Made by a program: the position numbers and the translations under genes. This document shows, one piece after another, positions 44,331 through 53,627 of a stretch of 62,028 bases of DNA (the first letter of the stretch is position 1; each line of letters starts with the position of its first letter). Location of the stretch: contig CASFCS010000011.1 in assembly GCA_949293245.1 (NCBI GenBank), forward strand, positions 1 through 62,028. Direction: 5' to 3'. This DNA comes from an uncultured bacterium. Lineage in GTDB: Bacteria; Bacillota; Clostridia; Oscillospirales; Oscillospiraceae. The notes beneath the pieces are model-generated. The model had not been told where the DNA came from. It ran no database searches and saw only the letters and a program-made list of their open reading frames with translations.

Positions 44331-45668
44331 ATGAGTGTATTTGAGATCGGCGGCGGCCGTCCCCTGGAGGGGACTGTGGCGGTCCACGGGGCCAAGAACA
44401 GTGTGCTGCCCGTACTGGCGGCCACCCTGCTGGCACGGGGTGAGGTGGCAGTGGACAACTGCCCCCGCCTCACCGATGTGGACGCCGCTCTGGACATCCT
44501 CACCCACCTGGGCTGCCGGGTGAAGCGGGAGGGAGACCGGGTCATCGTGGACCCCCGGCAGGTGTGCCGCTGGGACATCCCCCCGGAGAAGATGCGGGCC
44601 ATGCGCTCCTCGGTGATCTTCCTGGGGCCTCTCCTGGCCCGGCTGGGCCGGGCGGAGCTGAGCTACCCCGGGGGGTGCGAGCTGGGTCCCCGCCCCATCG
44701 ACCTTCACCTGAAGGCGGTGCGGGCCCTGGGGGCCCTGGTCACCGAGGAGGACGGGGCCCTGCGCTGTACCGGAGAGAACCTCACCGGCGGGCAGATTCG
44801 TCTGACGCTGCCCAGCGTGGGGGCTACGGAGAACGCCATGCTCTCCGCCTGCGGGGCTGTGGGGACCACCACCATCCACAACGCCGCCCGGGAGCCCGAG
44901 ATCGTGGACCTCCAGCGGTTCCTCAATGCCATAGGGGGCCGGGTGGAGGGAGCGGGGGGCTCCGTGATCCAGGTGGAGGGGGGAGGACCCCTCTACGGGG
45001 GGGCCTTCTCCGTCATGGGGGACCGGATGGCCGCCGCCACCTGGCTGTGTGCCGGGGCGGCGGCAGGCGGGGACGTGACCGTCACCGGGGTGGACTACCG
45101 CCATGTGTCCACCGTCACCGCTGCCCTGGCGGAGGCGGGGTGCCGGGTGAGCAGTACCCCCAGCAGCGTCCGGCTGCGCCGCCTGCCGGAGCGGCCCCTG
45201 GAGGCCATTGCACCGGTGAGCACCGCCCCCTACCCCGGCTTTCCCACCGATGCCCAGGCACCCCTTATGGGAGCCCTGGCCCGCAGCCGGGGGACCACCA
45301 TTTTTGTGGAGAACATGTTTGCAAGCCGCTACCGCCATGTGCCGGAGCTGGTACGGATGGGGGCCCATATTCAGGTGGAGGGCCGCCTGGCGGTGGTCCA
45401 GGGGGTGGAGACCCTCACCGGCGCCCGGCTGGTGGCCGGGGACCTGCGGGGGGGCGCCGCCCTGGTGGTGGCCGCCCTGGGGGCCAAGGGAAAGAGCACC
45501 CTGACCGGCCTGGAGCATGTGGACCGGGGCTATCAGGATATGGACCGGGTGCTTCGGACGCTGGGGGCGGATATCCTCCGCCGGGATGAGACAGAATTGG
45601 CGGCCTGCGCCGCAGGTAAGTTGGAGGAAGAACTGGATGGCATCCGCACGACGCCACAAACGACATAA
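44331..45668 (+). CDS. murA: UDP-N-acetylglucosamine 1-carboxyvinyltransferase MurA
   Basis: A 445-aa enolpyruvyl transferase that starts peptidoglycan precursor synthesis. The catalytic cysteine that fosfomycin alkylates is present as Cys116 (YPGGCELGPRPIDLHL); KNSVLPVLAA and the C-terminal GLEHVDRGYQDMDRVL also fit. It starts at ATG behind GGAGGTGGGG. Its last 32 nt overlap ftsQ, so the two are probably translationally coupled. Firmicutes often have a second MurA elsewhere. Confidence 0.96.
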   Translation: MSVFEIGGGRPLEGTVAVHGAKNSVLPVLAATLLARGEVAVDNCPRLTDVDAALDILTHLGCRVKREGDRVIVDPRQVCRWDIPPEKMRAMRSSVIFLGPLLARLGRAELSYPGGCELGPRPIDLHLKAVRALGALVTEEDGALRCTGENLTGGQIRLTLPSVGATENAMLSACGAVGTTTIHNAAREPEIVDLQRFLNAIGGRVEGAGGSVIQVEGGGPLYGGAFSVMGDRMAAATWLCAGAAAGGDVTVTGVDYRHVSTVTAALAEAGCRVSSTPSSVRLRRLPERPLEAIAPVSTAPYPGFPTDAQAPLMGALARSRGTTIFVENMFASRYRHVPELVRMGAHIQVEGRLAVVQGVETLTGARLVAGDLRGGAALVVAALGAKGKSTLTGLEHVDRGYQDMDRVLRTLGADILRRDETELAACAAGKLEEELDGIRTTPQTT

Positions 45669-46401
45669 CCACAACCGGGGACGCTTCGGCTTCCTCTACA
45701 AGGTGCTGTCCATCTTGCTGGTGGTCGCCGCCCTCACCGTGGGCTGCGTGGTCTTTTTCCGGGTCAAGACCATTGAGGTGACGGGCAACGTCCGCTACAC
45801 CGCCCAGGAGGTGATCGAGGTCGCCGGCATTGAGACGGATGACTTCCTCTTCGGGCTGAATACGGGGGAGATCTCCCGGCAGATCCGATCCCAGCTGCCC
45901 TATGTGGAGGCGGTGAATATCCGCCGGGGCCTCCCGGACCGGTTGGAGATCACCGTCACCGAGAGCAAAGCCGCCGCCGCGGTGGAGACCGACGGGGTGT
46001 GGTGGCTCATCAGCCCGGCAGGCAAGCTGCTGGAGGGGGTGAACCAGAACCCCGCCGGCTGCATGGCGGTGACCGGCCTCACCTTGGTGCAGCCACAGAC
46101 GGGGCAGATGGCCATGGTGGACGAGGAGCACGCCACCCGTCTGAGGGCCCTGCTGGAGCTCATTGAGGCCCTGGAGCAGCGGAGCATGCTGGAAAACGTA
46201 CTGTCTCTGGACTGCTCCTCCAAGGCGGAGCTGGTGATGGAGTACACCGCGCAATTTACCGTAAAGCTGCTCATCAACGGGGATTTCAACAAAAACATGA
46301 ATCTCCTTCAAAAGGTAATTCAGGAGGAGAGCGAGCGGGTCCATGCCATTGTGGATTTTACGGTGGAGGAGGGCAGGGTCTTTGTCCGCTCCTCGGAATA
46401 A
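45637..46401 (+). CDS. ftsQ: Cell division protein FtsQ/DivIB
   Basis: A 254-aa bitopic protein: a basic cytoplasmic tail with an Arg/His cluster (MASARRHKRHNHNRGR), one membrane helix (about 20-42), a POTRA domain (about 45-115, VKTIEVTGNVRYTAQEVIEV) and a beta-domain. It links FtsL/FtsB-type proteins in the divisome. The ATG at 45637 lies 10 bases after GGAGG inside the end of murA. It lies before the separate ftsZ promoter. Confidence 0.93.
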   Translation: MASARRHKRHNHNRGRFGFLYKVLSILLVVAALTVGCVVFFRVKTIEVTGNVRYTAQEVIEVAGIETDDFLFGLNTGEISRQIRSQLPYVEAVNIRRGLPDRLEITVTESKAAAAVETDGVWWLISPAGKLLEGVNQNPAGCMAVTGLTLVQPQTGQMAMVDEEHATRLRALLELIEALEQRSMLENVLSLDCSSKAELVMEYTAQFTVKLLINGDFNKNMNLLQKVIQEESERVHAIVDFTVEEGRVFVRSSE

Positions 46402-46427
46402 AATGCAGGGAAATTCCAGATTCCCTA

Positions 46428-46456
46428 TTGACCGATGGGCAAAATGAAGCTACAAT
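46428..46456 (+). promoter_or_regulatory. Promoter of ftsZ
   Basis: TTGACC, 17 nt, TACAAT. Transcription would start about 46463, inside the first NrdR-box-like site. Confidence 0.8.
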
Positions 46457-46457
46457 G

Positions 46458-46505
46458 GAACAAGATGTAGTGCCATTTTCATAAAATCAGTACAAAAAGT
46501 TGTTT
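46458..46505. promoter_or_regulatory. Pair of NrdR-box-like sites at the ftsZ promoter
   Basis: ACAAGATGTAGT (46460-46471) and ACAAAAAGTTGT (46492-46503) have centres 32 bp apart, the spacing of tandem NrdR boxes. The first overlaps the transcription start and the second lies in the leader, a repressor arrangement. A matching pair occurs at 60369-60412. Confidence 0.6.
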
Positions 46506-46526
46506 TTTACATAGGAGGGTCATTTT

Positions 46527-47687
46527 ATGGCGTTTCAGATGGACCCGGGCATCAACAGTGAAGATGTTCTCAAGGTAATCGGTGTAGGCGGCGGCGGCAA
46601 CAACGTGGTCAACCGCATGGTCCGCTCCGGCATGCAGGGCGTGGACTTTATCGCCGTGAATACCGACAAGCAGTTCCTCAATGTCTCCCAGGCCACCTAC
46701 AAGATCCAGATCGGTGAGAAGCTCACCGCCGGCAAGGGCGCCGGGGCCAACCCCGAGGTGGGACGCAAGTCCGCCGAGGAGAGCCGGGCCCAGATTGCCA
46801 AGGTGCTGGAGGGGACCGACATGGTCTTTGTCACCGCCGGCATGGGCGGCGGCACCGGCACCGGCGCGGCCCCCATCGTGGCGGACATCGCCAAGGAGAT
46901 GGGCATCCTCACCGTGGGCGTGGTCACCAAGCCTTTCAGCTTCGAGGGCCGCCGCCGCATGGAGCAGGCCGAGGAGGGCATCCGGGAGCTGCGCTCCAAG
47001 GTGGACAGCCTGGTCATCATCCCCAACGACCGTCTGCAGTACGCCACCGACCAGAAGATCACCTTCAAAAACGCCTTTGAGATCGCCGACGACGTGCTGC
47101 GCCAGGCGGTGCAGTCCATCTCCGACCTCATCAAGACCACCGGCCTCATCAACCTGGACTTTGCCGACGTCACCGCCGTCATGAAGAACGCGGGCATGGC
47201 CCACATGGGCGTGGGCCGGGCCGCCGGCAAGAACAAGGCCGAGGAGGCCGCCCGGATGGCCGTGTCCAGCCCCCTGCTGGAGACCTCTATCGACGGGGCC
47301 AAGGGCGTCATCGTGAATATCACTGGCTCCATGGACATGGGCCTGGACGAGGTGGAGATCGCCACCAACCTGGTCAAGGAGGTGGCCGATCCCGAGGCCC
47401 TCTTCCTGCTGGGCGCCGCCTTTGACGAGTCCCTGGAGGACGAGATCCGCATCACCGTCATTGCCACCGGCTTTGACGGGGCCCCGGAGAACCCGGTGCC
47501 CGGCGGCAAGGAGGAGCGCCGCAGTGAGGGCGCCGCCCAGGGCGGGGCCAAATCCGCCGCCGGCGAGCCCCAGGCCAAGGCCGACCCTGTGGCGCCTCCC
47601 GAGCCTCTGCGGGAGGACGTGGGGGTGGAGGATGAGGAGGACGACCCCTTTATGGACATCTTCCGCATCTTCAACAAGGACAAATAA
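46527..47687 (+). CDS. ftsZ: Cell division protein FtsZ
   Basis: A 386-aa tubulin-like GTPase that forms the division ring. GTP-binding signature [30 protein letters not shown]-like start, T7-loop [11 protein letters not shown], and a Pro/Glu-rich linker before a C-terminal peptide ([15 protein letters not shown]) for membrane-tether contact. No ftsA is next to it, as usual in Clostridia. It starts at ATG behind TAGGAGG and has its own promoter, with candidate NrdR sites. A hairpin follows the stop. Confidence 0.98.
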   Translation: MAFQMDPGINSEDVLKVIGVGGGGNNVVNRMVRSGMQGVDFIAVNTDKQFLNVSQATYKIQIGEKLTAGKGAGANPEVGRKSAEESRAQIAKVLEGTDMVFVTAGMGGGTGTGAAPIVADIAKEMGILTVGVVTKPFSFEGRRRMEQAEEGIRELRSKVDSLVIIPNDRLQYATDQKITFKNAFEIADDVLRQAVQSISDLIKTTGLINLDFADVTAVMKNAGMAHMGVGRAAGKNKAEEAARMAVSSPLLETSIDGAKGVIVNITGSMDMGLDEVEIATNLVKEVADPEALFLLGAAFDESLEDEIRITVIATGFDGAPENPVPGGKEERRSEGAAQGGAKSAAGEPQAKADPVAPPEPLREDVGVEDEEDDPFMDIFRIFNKDK

Positions 47688-47710
47688 AACGGGGCGATCC
47701 CCCTGCGAGC

Positions 47711-47745
47711 AAGCGGCGCACCGGTATGGGTGCGCCGCTTTGCCT
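47711..47745 (+). terminator. Terminator after ftsZ
   Basis: Stem AAGCGGCGCACC / GGTGCGCCGCTT with a GGTATG loop, then TGCC; weak T-tract. Confidence 0.75.
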
Positions 47746-47777
47746 GTTCCAAGACAGCGGAGAAAGAGGAGAGAGAT

Positions 47778-49397
47778 ATGTGGGAGACAGCTGAGGACCT
47801 GATGCTGGAGCTGGTGGGGGTGCGCAGCGACACGGGCACCGCCCTGGAGGGGGCGCTGGGCCGCCGGATCTATGAGATCATCTCCCGGGACCCCTATTTC
47901 GCGGCCAACCCGGACCTGTGCGGCATGGAGGTGGGGGAGGATCCCCTGGACCGGCCGGTGGTGTGGGCTCTGCGCCGGGGGCGGGGGAACAAAACTCTCC
48001 TCCTCTCGGGCCATTATGATGCGGTGGAGGTGGACAGCTACGGCCCCTACCGGGACCTGGCCACCCGGCCGGAGGCCCTCACCGCTGCCCTGCGGGCCGA
48101 CCGGACCGGCCAGGGGTGGGATACCCCCCAGGTGCGGCAGGACCTGGAGGACGGCCGCTGGCTCTTCGGCCGGGGGGTGGCGGACATGAAGGGGGGCCTG
48201 GCCGCCGCTTTGTTCACCCTGCTCCGCCATCCTGAGGGGGAGAACAGCATCCTCTTCGTGGCGGTGCCCGATGAGGAGAACCTGTCCGCCGGGATGCGCC
48301 GGGCCATGCCCCTCCTGCGCCGGGTGGCGGAGACCCACGGCCTGGACATCCGCCTTCACCTCATCCCCGAGCCTCAGATCCGGGACTCCCGGGAGGGCAG
48401 GGGCTACAGCTTTTACGCCGGCGGGGAGGGGAAGCTCCTCCCGGCGGTGGTGGTGCGGGGCCGCCTGGCCCACAGCGCCATGTCCCTGGAGGGGATCAGC
48501 GGGGCCTACCTCCTGGCGGAGGTGATGCGGGATGTGGAGTGGAACCTGGATCTGGCCTCGACGGACCGGGGCAGCGTCACCAGCCCCCCCACGGTGCTCC
48601 TCCAGGACACCTTCAAGACCACTTACGACGTCTCCCTCCTGGAATATGCCGGGGCGGGGATCAACCTCCTCTTCCTGGGCCAGGGGCGGGCGGGGGAGCT
48701 GCTGGAAAAGCTGCGCAGCCTGGTCCGCTCCGCCCTGGAGCGGGCTGTGGCGCGATATGAGGCCGCCTTCCGCCGGGGGGCGGAAATGGGGGTGGTGGCG
48801 CCGGAGGCCCACCGGCAGTATACCCCCAAGGTGTGGCTCCTCCAGGAGCTCATGGACTGGTCCGCCGCCCGGGGCCGCCCCCTGGAGGAGTTCCGCCGCC
48901 GGGAGGAGGAGCGGCTGGCCCGCCGGATCGGGGCGGGGGAGCTCACCCTCCAGCAGGCCAGCCTCCACCTGATCTGCGCCCTCATGGAGGAGGCGGGGGC
49001 GGAGGGGCCCGCGGCGGTGATCGGCCTGGCGCCCCCCTACTACCCGGCGGTCACCAGCTTTGACCTGGGAGACTTGTCCCAGGTGGAGGCGCGGGCCCGG
49101 GAGGCCCTGGCCCCCTGGGGGCTGGAGGCGGAGCTCCACCCCTACTTCCCCTGCATGGGGGATATCAGCTACGCCATGTGCCTCCGCCCGGAGGAAGAGA
49201 AGGCCCTGCTGGAGCAGCTGGCGGTGGGGAAAGGGCTGTACGACGTGCCCTTTGGGGACATGGCGGCCATGACCGCCCCCACCTTCTGGATGGGGCCCCG
49301 GAGCCGGGACATCCACCAGATGACCGAGCGGGTGTACCGCCCGGACATCCGGCAGGTGCTGCCCGCCCTGCTGGGGGCCATGGCGGACAGCCTGTAA
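47778..49397 (+). CDS. M20 family metallopeptidase, RocB-like
   Basis: A 539-aa protein with the M20 zinc-peptidase core: LLLSGHYDAVEVD (metal His and Asp), the bridging Asp in GVADMKGGLAAAL, catalytic Glu in VAVPDEEN, and a late His in RGRLAHSAMS. The large extra C-terminal region is typical of RocB-like members, whose substrate is not established. It starts at ATG 47778 behind AGAGGAGAG. It is convergent with the DUF4830 gene, only four bases apart. Confidence 0.9.
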   Translation: MWETAEDLMLELVGVRSDTGTALEGALGRRIYEIISRDPYFAANPDLCGMEVGEDPLDRPVVWALRRGRGNKTLLLSGHYDAVEVDSYGPYRDLATRPEALTAALRADRTGQGWDTPQVRQDLEDGRWLFGRGVADMKGGLAAALFTLLRHPEGENSILFVAVPDEENLSAGMRRAMPLLRRVAETHGLDIRLHLIPEPQIRDSREGRGYSFYAGGEGKLLPAVVVRGRLAHSAMSLEGISGAYLLAEVMRDVEWNLDLASTDRGSVTSPPTVLLQDTFKTTYDVSLLEYAGAGINLLFLGQGRAGELLEKLRSLVRSALERAVARYEAAFRRGAEMGVVAPEAHRQYTPKVWLLQELMDWSAARGRPLEEFRRREEERLARRIGAGELTLQQASLHLICALMEEAGAEGPAAVIGLAPPYYPAVTSFDLGDLSQVEARAREALAPWGLEAELHPYFPCMGDISYAMCLRPEEEKALLEQLAVGKGLYDVPFGDMAAMTAPTFWMGPRSRDIHQMTERVYRPDIRQVLPALLGAMADSL

Positions 49398-49401
49398 CGG
49401 C

Positions 49402-49881
49402 CTATCCCGCCGCCTCCTGGCGGGACAGACCGTGGAGCACGCCGCCGGACCGGGGGGAGAGAACCTCACCGGCGATGAGGGTCCCTTTGTGGACCAGCAG
49501 GTTGACCTGGACCCCCTCCTCCCCGGTGGGGTAGTTGATGATCTCATAGGTGTAGCGGGTGATCTTCTCCCCCTGGTAGGGAGTGAGGTCGAAGCCCTGG
49601 GAGGCCTGGAGGGCCAGATACTGGTCGTAGCTCTCGTCAAAGGTGGTGGGGATCAGCAGATCCTGCTGGGCCAGGGGCTCCTGGACCACTTCCCAGCCCA
49701 GCTCCTCCAGATAGGCCAGTCGGTCCTCCTGGCGGTCCATGTCCGGCCCGCCCCCCGAGGCGGTGAGGGCCTCTCCCGCGGAGAGCATCGCCCCCAGCAG
49801 CACGGCGGCGCAGAGAAACAGGGTACACACAGCCCCCAGGATCAGGCGGCGCCTGGGGATGCGGACAGTGAGGATGAACAT
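49402..49881 (-). CDS. DUF4830 domain-containing membrane-anchored protein
   Basis: A 159-aa protein with a basic start, one membrane helix or signal segment (about 12-33), and a small external domain with the pattern FDESYDQYLALQASQGFDL, RYTYEIINYP and a final SGGVLHGLSRQ, as in DUF4830. Function unknown. The ATG at 49881 has GGAAAGGAG upstream; longer in-frame starts lack one. It is divergent from the pseudouridine-synthase gene. Confidence 0.82.
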   Translation of the reverse strand: MFILTVRIPRRRLILGAVCTLFLCAAVLLGAMLSAGEALTASGGGPDMDRQEDRLAYLEELGWEVVQEPLAQQDLLIPTTFDESYDQYLALQASQGFDLTPYQGEKITRYTYEIINYPTGEEGVQVNLLVHKGTLIAGEVLSPRSGGVLHGLSRQEAAG

Positions 49882-49909
49882 GGCGGGGCACTCCTTTCCG
49901 GGACCGGGC

Positions 49910-49938
49910 TTGAGGCCGTCCTCAGGAGAGGATATGCT
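49910..49938 (+). promoter_or_regulatory. Possible promoter of the pseudouridine-synthase gene
   Basis: TTGAGG, 17 nt, TATGCT, about 38 nt before the ATG. Confidence 0.4.
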
Positions 49939-49975
49939 CCCCGCAGGGCGGATATGCCCGGAGAGGAGTGAGAGA

Positions 49976-50683
49976 ATGGAGCGGCTGGACAAGATCCTGG
50001 CGGGTACCGGCCGGTGGAGCCGCAGCGAGGCCAAGGAGCTCATTCGGGCGGGCCGGGTGCGGTGGGCCGGAGAGGTGGTGCGGCGGCCTGAGACGAAAGT
50101 AAACCGGGAAGATATTGAGGTTGACGGTATCTCCCTGAGCGCCGAGAAGCTGGTTTACATTCTGCTCCACAAGCCGGCGGGGGTGGTGTCCGCCACGGAG
50201 GACCGGCGGGAGGCCACCGTCCTCTCCCTGCTGCCGCCCCCCTGGCGGGACATGGACCTTTTCCCGGTGGGGCGGCTGGACAAGGACACGGAGGGTCTGC
50301 TCCTCCTCACCAATGACGGGGAGCTGGCCCACCGCCTCCTCTCCCCCCGCCGCCATGTGGACAAGGTCTACCTGGCCCGGGTGGAGGGGGTCCCCGATCA
50401 GGGGGATCAGGAAGCCTTCCGCCGGGGGGTGGTGCTGAAGGACGGCACGGTGTGCCTGCCGGCGGAGTTGACCTTGACAGAGGACCCCTCGGAGTGTTAT
50501 GTTACCTTACAGGAGGGAAAGTACCACCAGGTCAAGCGGATGCTGGCCAGCCGGGGAAAGCCGGTGCGCTACCTGCGCCGGGAGCGGTTTGGCCCCCTGG
50601 TTTTGCCCCCGGGTCTGGCCCCGGGGGAGTGGCGGTTTCTCACGGAGGAGGAAAAGACGGCCCTTTTTCGGTCCCAACCATAA
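49976..50683 (+). CDS. RsuA-family pseudouridine synthase
   Basis: A 235-aa enzyme with an N-terminal S4 RNA-binding domain (MERLDKILAGTGRWSRSEAK) and the pseudouridine-synthase domain with catalytic Asp in VGRLDKDTEGLLLLTNDG, as in RsuA/RluB/E/F. It modifies 16S or 23S rRNA; the short form without a tail fits RsuA (position 516) better, but not surely. The ATG at 49976 is behind GGAGTGAGAG. A CdaR-type regulator gene follows with its own promoter. Confidence 0.92.
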   Translation: MERLDKILAGTGRWSRSEAKELIRAGRVRWAGEVVRRPETKVNREDIEVDGISLSAEKLVYILLHKPAGVVSATEDRREATVLSLLPPPWRDMDLFPVGRLDKDTEGLLLLTNDGELAHRLLSPRRHVDKVYLARVEGVPDQGDQEAFRRGVVLKDGTVCLPAELTLTEDPSECYVTLQEGKYHQVKRMLASRGKPVRYLRRERFGPLVLPPGLAPGEWRFLTEEEKTALFRSQP

Positions 50684-50721
50684 ATCTTCGGCGTTTTCCA
50701 CAAAAATTTTTCCGTTTCCTA

Positions 50722-50750
50722 TTGAAACAAACGGGAGAAACCGTTATAAT
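50722..50750 (+). promoter_or_regulatory. Promoter of the CdaR-type regulator gene
   Basis: TTGAAA, 17 nt, TATAAT, about 110 nt before the ATG. Confidence 0.82.
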
Positions 50751-50863
50751 AATGTCAATGTCGGTTGCCCGGCCCCCTCTGGATGGGGAAGGCGGGCAGG
50801 GACAATGTTTCAAAACAGGACCGAGACCGGAGGGACTGAGAGATTATAAGGGAGGCATCCGCC

Positions 50864-51955
50864 ATGTCAAGCCGTATCTTCCAGAGCGTGGTTTTGCAAA
50901 TGAAGGACTGCACCGAGCGCCCTGTTGGCGTGATCGACGATCAGGGTACCATTGTTGCCTGCAATGAGCTGACCTGCATCGGGGAAAAGTATCCCGCGGC
51001 CGCCGCCGCGGTATCTTCCGCCCAGGATTCGGTGGTGACCTGCGAAGGCCGGACCTACAAGGCCCTGCCGGGCTGGAATGGGCAGTTTGACTACGCCGTA
51101 TTTGTCAACGGCGAGGACGAGCAGGCCCGGGTGGTGTGCTCCATGGCGGCTGTGGCCCTCAACGGGGCCAAGACCTACTACGAGGAGAAGCACGACAAGA
51201 CCACCTTTGTCAAGAGCATCATCTCGGACAACATTCTCCTGGGGGACATCTATGTCCGGGCCAAGGAGCTCCACTTTGTCTCCGAAGTGCCCCGGGCGGT
51301 GTTCCTCATCCGCCAGATGGGGGCGCCCGACGCCTCCTGCCTGGACGTGCTCCAGACCCTCTACCCCGACAAGCAGGTGGACTTCGTCCTCTCCATCAGC
51401 GAGACCGACGTGGCTCTGGTCAAGCAGCTCTCCGAGGGGATGGACACCAAGGAGCTCTACAAAATCGCCCTGAACATCCAGGAGACCATGACCCGGGAGC
51501 TGGGGGTGCGTACCGTCATCGGCATCGGTACCATCGTGGGCCATGTAGGCGACCTGGCCCGGGCCTACAAGGAGGCCCAGGTGGCCATCGATGTGGGCAA
51601 GGTGTTCGACACGGAGAAGTCCGTGATCAACTATGAGAATCTGGGTATCGGCCGGCTGATCTATCAGCTGCCCACCACCCTGTGCGAGATGTTCCTGCGG
51701 GAGGTCTTCAAGAAGAACCCCATTGACTCCCTGGATCAGGAGACCCTCTTCACCATCAACAAGTTCTTCGAGAACAACCTGAACGTGTCCGAGACCGCCC
51801 GGAAGCTTTTCGTCCACCGGAATACCCTGGTATACCGGCTGGAGAAGATCAAGAAGCTTACCGGGCTGGACCTGCGGGAGTTCGACGACGCCATCACCTT
51901 CAAGGTGGCCCTGATGGTAAAGAAATATCTGGTCTCCCGGGGGATCGACAACTAA
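50864..51955 (+). CDS. CdaR/PucR-family transcriptional regulator
   Basis: A 363-aa regulator. The N-terminal part (about 1-100) is a ligand- or sensor-like domain, the middle (about 140-270) is GGDEF-like as in CdaR, and the C-terminus (about 300-360) is the PucR helix-turn-helix (FFENNLNVSETARKLFVHRNTLVYRLEKI). Family members respond to sugar acids or purine breakdown products; the ligand here is unknown and no catabolic operon is adjacent. It starts at ATG behind AAGGGAGGC. A hairpin follows. Confidence 0.88.
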   Translation: MSSRIFQSVVLQMKDCTERPVGVIDDQGTIVACNELTCIGEKYPAAAAAVSSAQDSVVTCEGRTYKALPGWNGQFDYAVFVNGEDEQARVVCSMAAVALNGAKTYYEEKHDKTTFVKSIISDNILLGDIYVRAKELHFVSEVPRAVFLIRQMGAPDASCLDVLQTLYPDKQVDFVLSISETDVALVKQLSEGMDTKELYKIALNIQETMTRELGVRTVIGIGTIVGHVGDLARAYKEAQVAIDVGKVFDTEKSVINYENLGIGRLIYQLPTTLCEMFLREVFKKNPIDSLDQETLFTINKFFENNLNVSETARKLFVHRNTLVYRLEKIKKLTGLDLREFDDAITFKVALMVKKYLVSRGIDN

Positions 51956-51966
51956 GCGCACGCCAC

Positions 51967-51997
51967 AAGAGGACGGCGGGTCTCCTGCCGTCCTCTT
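51967..51997 (+). terminator. Hairpin after the CdaR-type gene
   Basis: Arms AAGAGGACGGC / GCCGTCCTCTT with a 9-nt loop; the T-tract is weak. Confidence 0.7.
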
Positions 51998-52045
51998 ATA
52001 CTAAGGTTTGCGCGGGGCAAAACAAACAGGAGAAAACAAAGAGAT

Positions 52046-52735
52046 ATGGTTCGACTAATTGACGTAAAGAAAGAGTACGACAACGGCACCAAGGCCATCA
52101 AGGGCATCAACATCAGGATTGACGACGGGGAGTTCGTCTTTCTGGTGGGCCCCTCGGGCTCGGGAAAGTCCACCATCGTCAAGCTCATCACCGGCGAGGT
52201 GAAGGCCACCCAGGGCCGGGTGATGGTGAACGGGTACAACCTCAACAAGATTCATAACCGCCAGATCCCCTACATGCGCCGTACCCTGGGGGTCATCTTC
52301 CAGGACTTCCGGCTCATCGAGAAAAAGACGGTGAACCAGAACCTGGAATTTGCCATGCGGATCATCGGCGCCTCCCCCCGGGAGATGCGCAAGCGCATCC
52401 CCTATGTGCTCAACCTGGTGGGGCTGGACGGCAAGGGGGACCGGTACCCCAACCAGATGTCCGGCGGCGAGCAGCAGCGGGTGGCCATTGCCCGGGCCCT
52501 GGTGAACAACCCCAGCATGATCATTGCCGACGAGCCCACAGGGAATCTGGACCCTCTGCGCTCCCTGGAGATCATGACGCTGCTGGAGCAGATCAATGAG
52601 ATGGGTACCACCATGCTGGTGGTGACCCACGAGCGGGAGCTGGTGGACCGCTTTTCCAAACGGGTGGTGGCCATTGACTCCGGCCGGATGATCAGCGACG
52701 AGACAGGTGGGTATTACAGCAATGAAACACTTTAG
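52046..52735 (+). CDS. ftsE: Cell division ATP-binding protein FtsE
   Basis: A 229-aa ABC ATPase: Walker A GPSGSGKST, signature MSGGEQQRVAIAR, Walker B MIIADEPTGNLD and switch VVTHE. FtsE with FtsX controls peptidoglycan hydrolases at the septum across the membrane. It starts at ATG behind CAGGAGAAAAC, and its end overlaps ftsX by 14 nt. The next genes encode two M23 hydrolase or activator proteins, the expected partners. Confidence 0.97.
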   Translation: MVRLIDVKKEYDNGTKAIKGINIRIDDGEFVFLVGPSGSGKSTIVKLITGEVKATQGRVMVNGYNLNKIHNRQIPYMRRTLGVIFQDFRLIEKKTVNQNLEFAMRIIGASPREMRKRIPYVLNLVGLDGKGDRYPNQMSGGEQQRVAIARALVNNPSMIIADEPTGNLDPLRSLEIMTLLEQINEMGTTMLVVTHERELVDRFSKRVVAIDSGRMISDETGGYYSNETL

Positions 52736-53609
52736 TTTTGGATATTTTGTGCAGGAGGGGGTGCGCAGCATCGGCACCCACGGGCTCATGTCCTTCGCCG
52801 CGGTGTGTATGATCGTGGCCTGCCTTTTGATCATGGGCTCCTTCTCCCTGGTGGCGGTGAACGCCGGCCACATGCTGGGGGACCTGCAGGAGGAGAACGC
52901 CTTTCTGGCCTATGTGGACGAGAGCTACGACCAGACCCAGTGCGACGCCCTGGAGGCCCAGATCGAAACGGTGCCCAACGTGGCCTCCGTCACCTTCATC
53001 AGCAAGGAGGAGGCTAAGGAGAACTACCTCCAGGGCCGGGAGGATGTGGAGCTGTTTACCGACCTGCCAGACGAGGTGTTCCGGGACCGGTTCTCCATCC
53101 ATGTGACGGACATCGAGGCCTTTGAGGACACGGTGGAGCAGGTGCGCGCCCTCACGGGGGTGGTGAACATCACCGCCGCGGTGGAGATCGCCGAGGGCTT
53201 CGTCATTGTCAGCCAGGTGGCCTCCGCCATCGCCATCATCCTCATCGGCATTCTGGTGCTGGTGTCCCTTTTCATCATCGCCAACACCATCAAGCTGGCC
53301 ACCTTCACCCGGCGGGAGGAGATCGCCATCATGAAGATGTGCGGCGCCACCAACAGCTTCATCCGCTGGCCCTTCGTGGTGGAGGGGCTGATTCTGGGCA
53401 TTCTGGGCGCCACCATCGCCTTTTTCCTCCAGTGGGGGGTATACAGCCTGATCTCCACAGCCATTGTGGAATATAACGCCGCCTCCCTCATCGTGGTGCT
53501 CCCCTTCGGGAGCATGGCTCTGAGGGTGTACGGCGGCTTCCTGCTGGCCGGTGTGCTCATCGGCGCGGGGGGCTCCAGCATCGCCATTCGCAAATTCCTG
53601 CAGGTATAG
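52722..53609 (+). CDS. ftsX: Cell division protein FtsX
   Basis: A 295-aa permease-like protein with four membrane helices and a large external loop (about 45-165) after the first helix, the part that contacts a hydrolase activator such as PcsB/EnvC. KHFSFGYFVQEGVRSIGTHG and FTRREEIAIMKMCGATNSFIRWPF fit the family. The ATG at 52722 lies inside the end of ftsE. Confidence 0.96.
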   Translation: MKHFSFGYFVQEGVRSIGTHGLMSFAAVCMIVACLLIMGSFSLVAVNAGHMLGDLQEENAFLAYVDESYDQTQCDALEAQIETVPNVASVTFISKEEAKENYLQGREDVELFTDLPDEVFRDRFSIHVTDIEAFEDTVEQVRALTGVVNITAAVEIAEGFVIVSQVASAIAIILIGILVLVSLFIIANTIKLATFTRREEIAIMKMCGATNSFIRWPFVVEGLILGILGATIAFFLQWGVYSLISTAIVEYNAASLIVVLPFGSMALRVYGGFLLAGVLIGAGGSSIAIRKFLQV

Positions 53610-53627
53610 CGGACAAAGGAGGAACCC

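Noticed and set aside
46479-49640. Very long minus-strand open frame opposite ftsZ and the M20 peptidase
   Set aside because: Same cause: high GC at third codon positions leaves few stops on the opposite strand.
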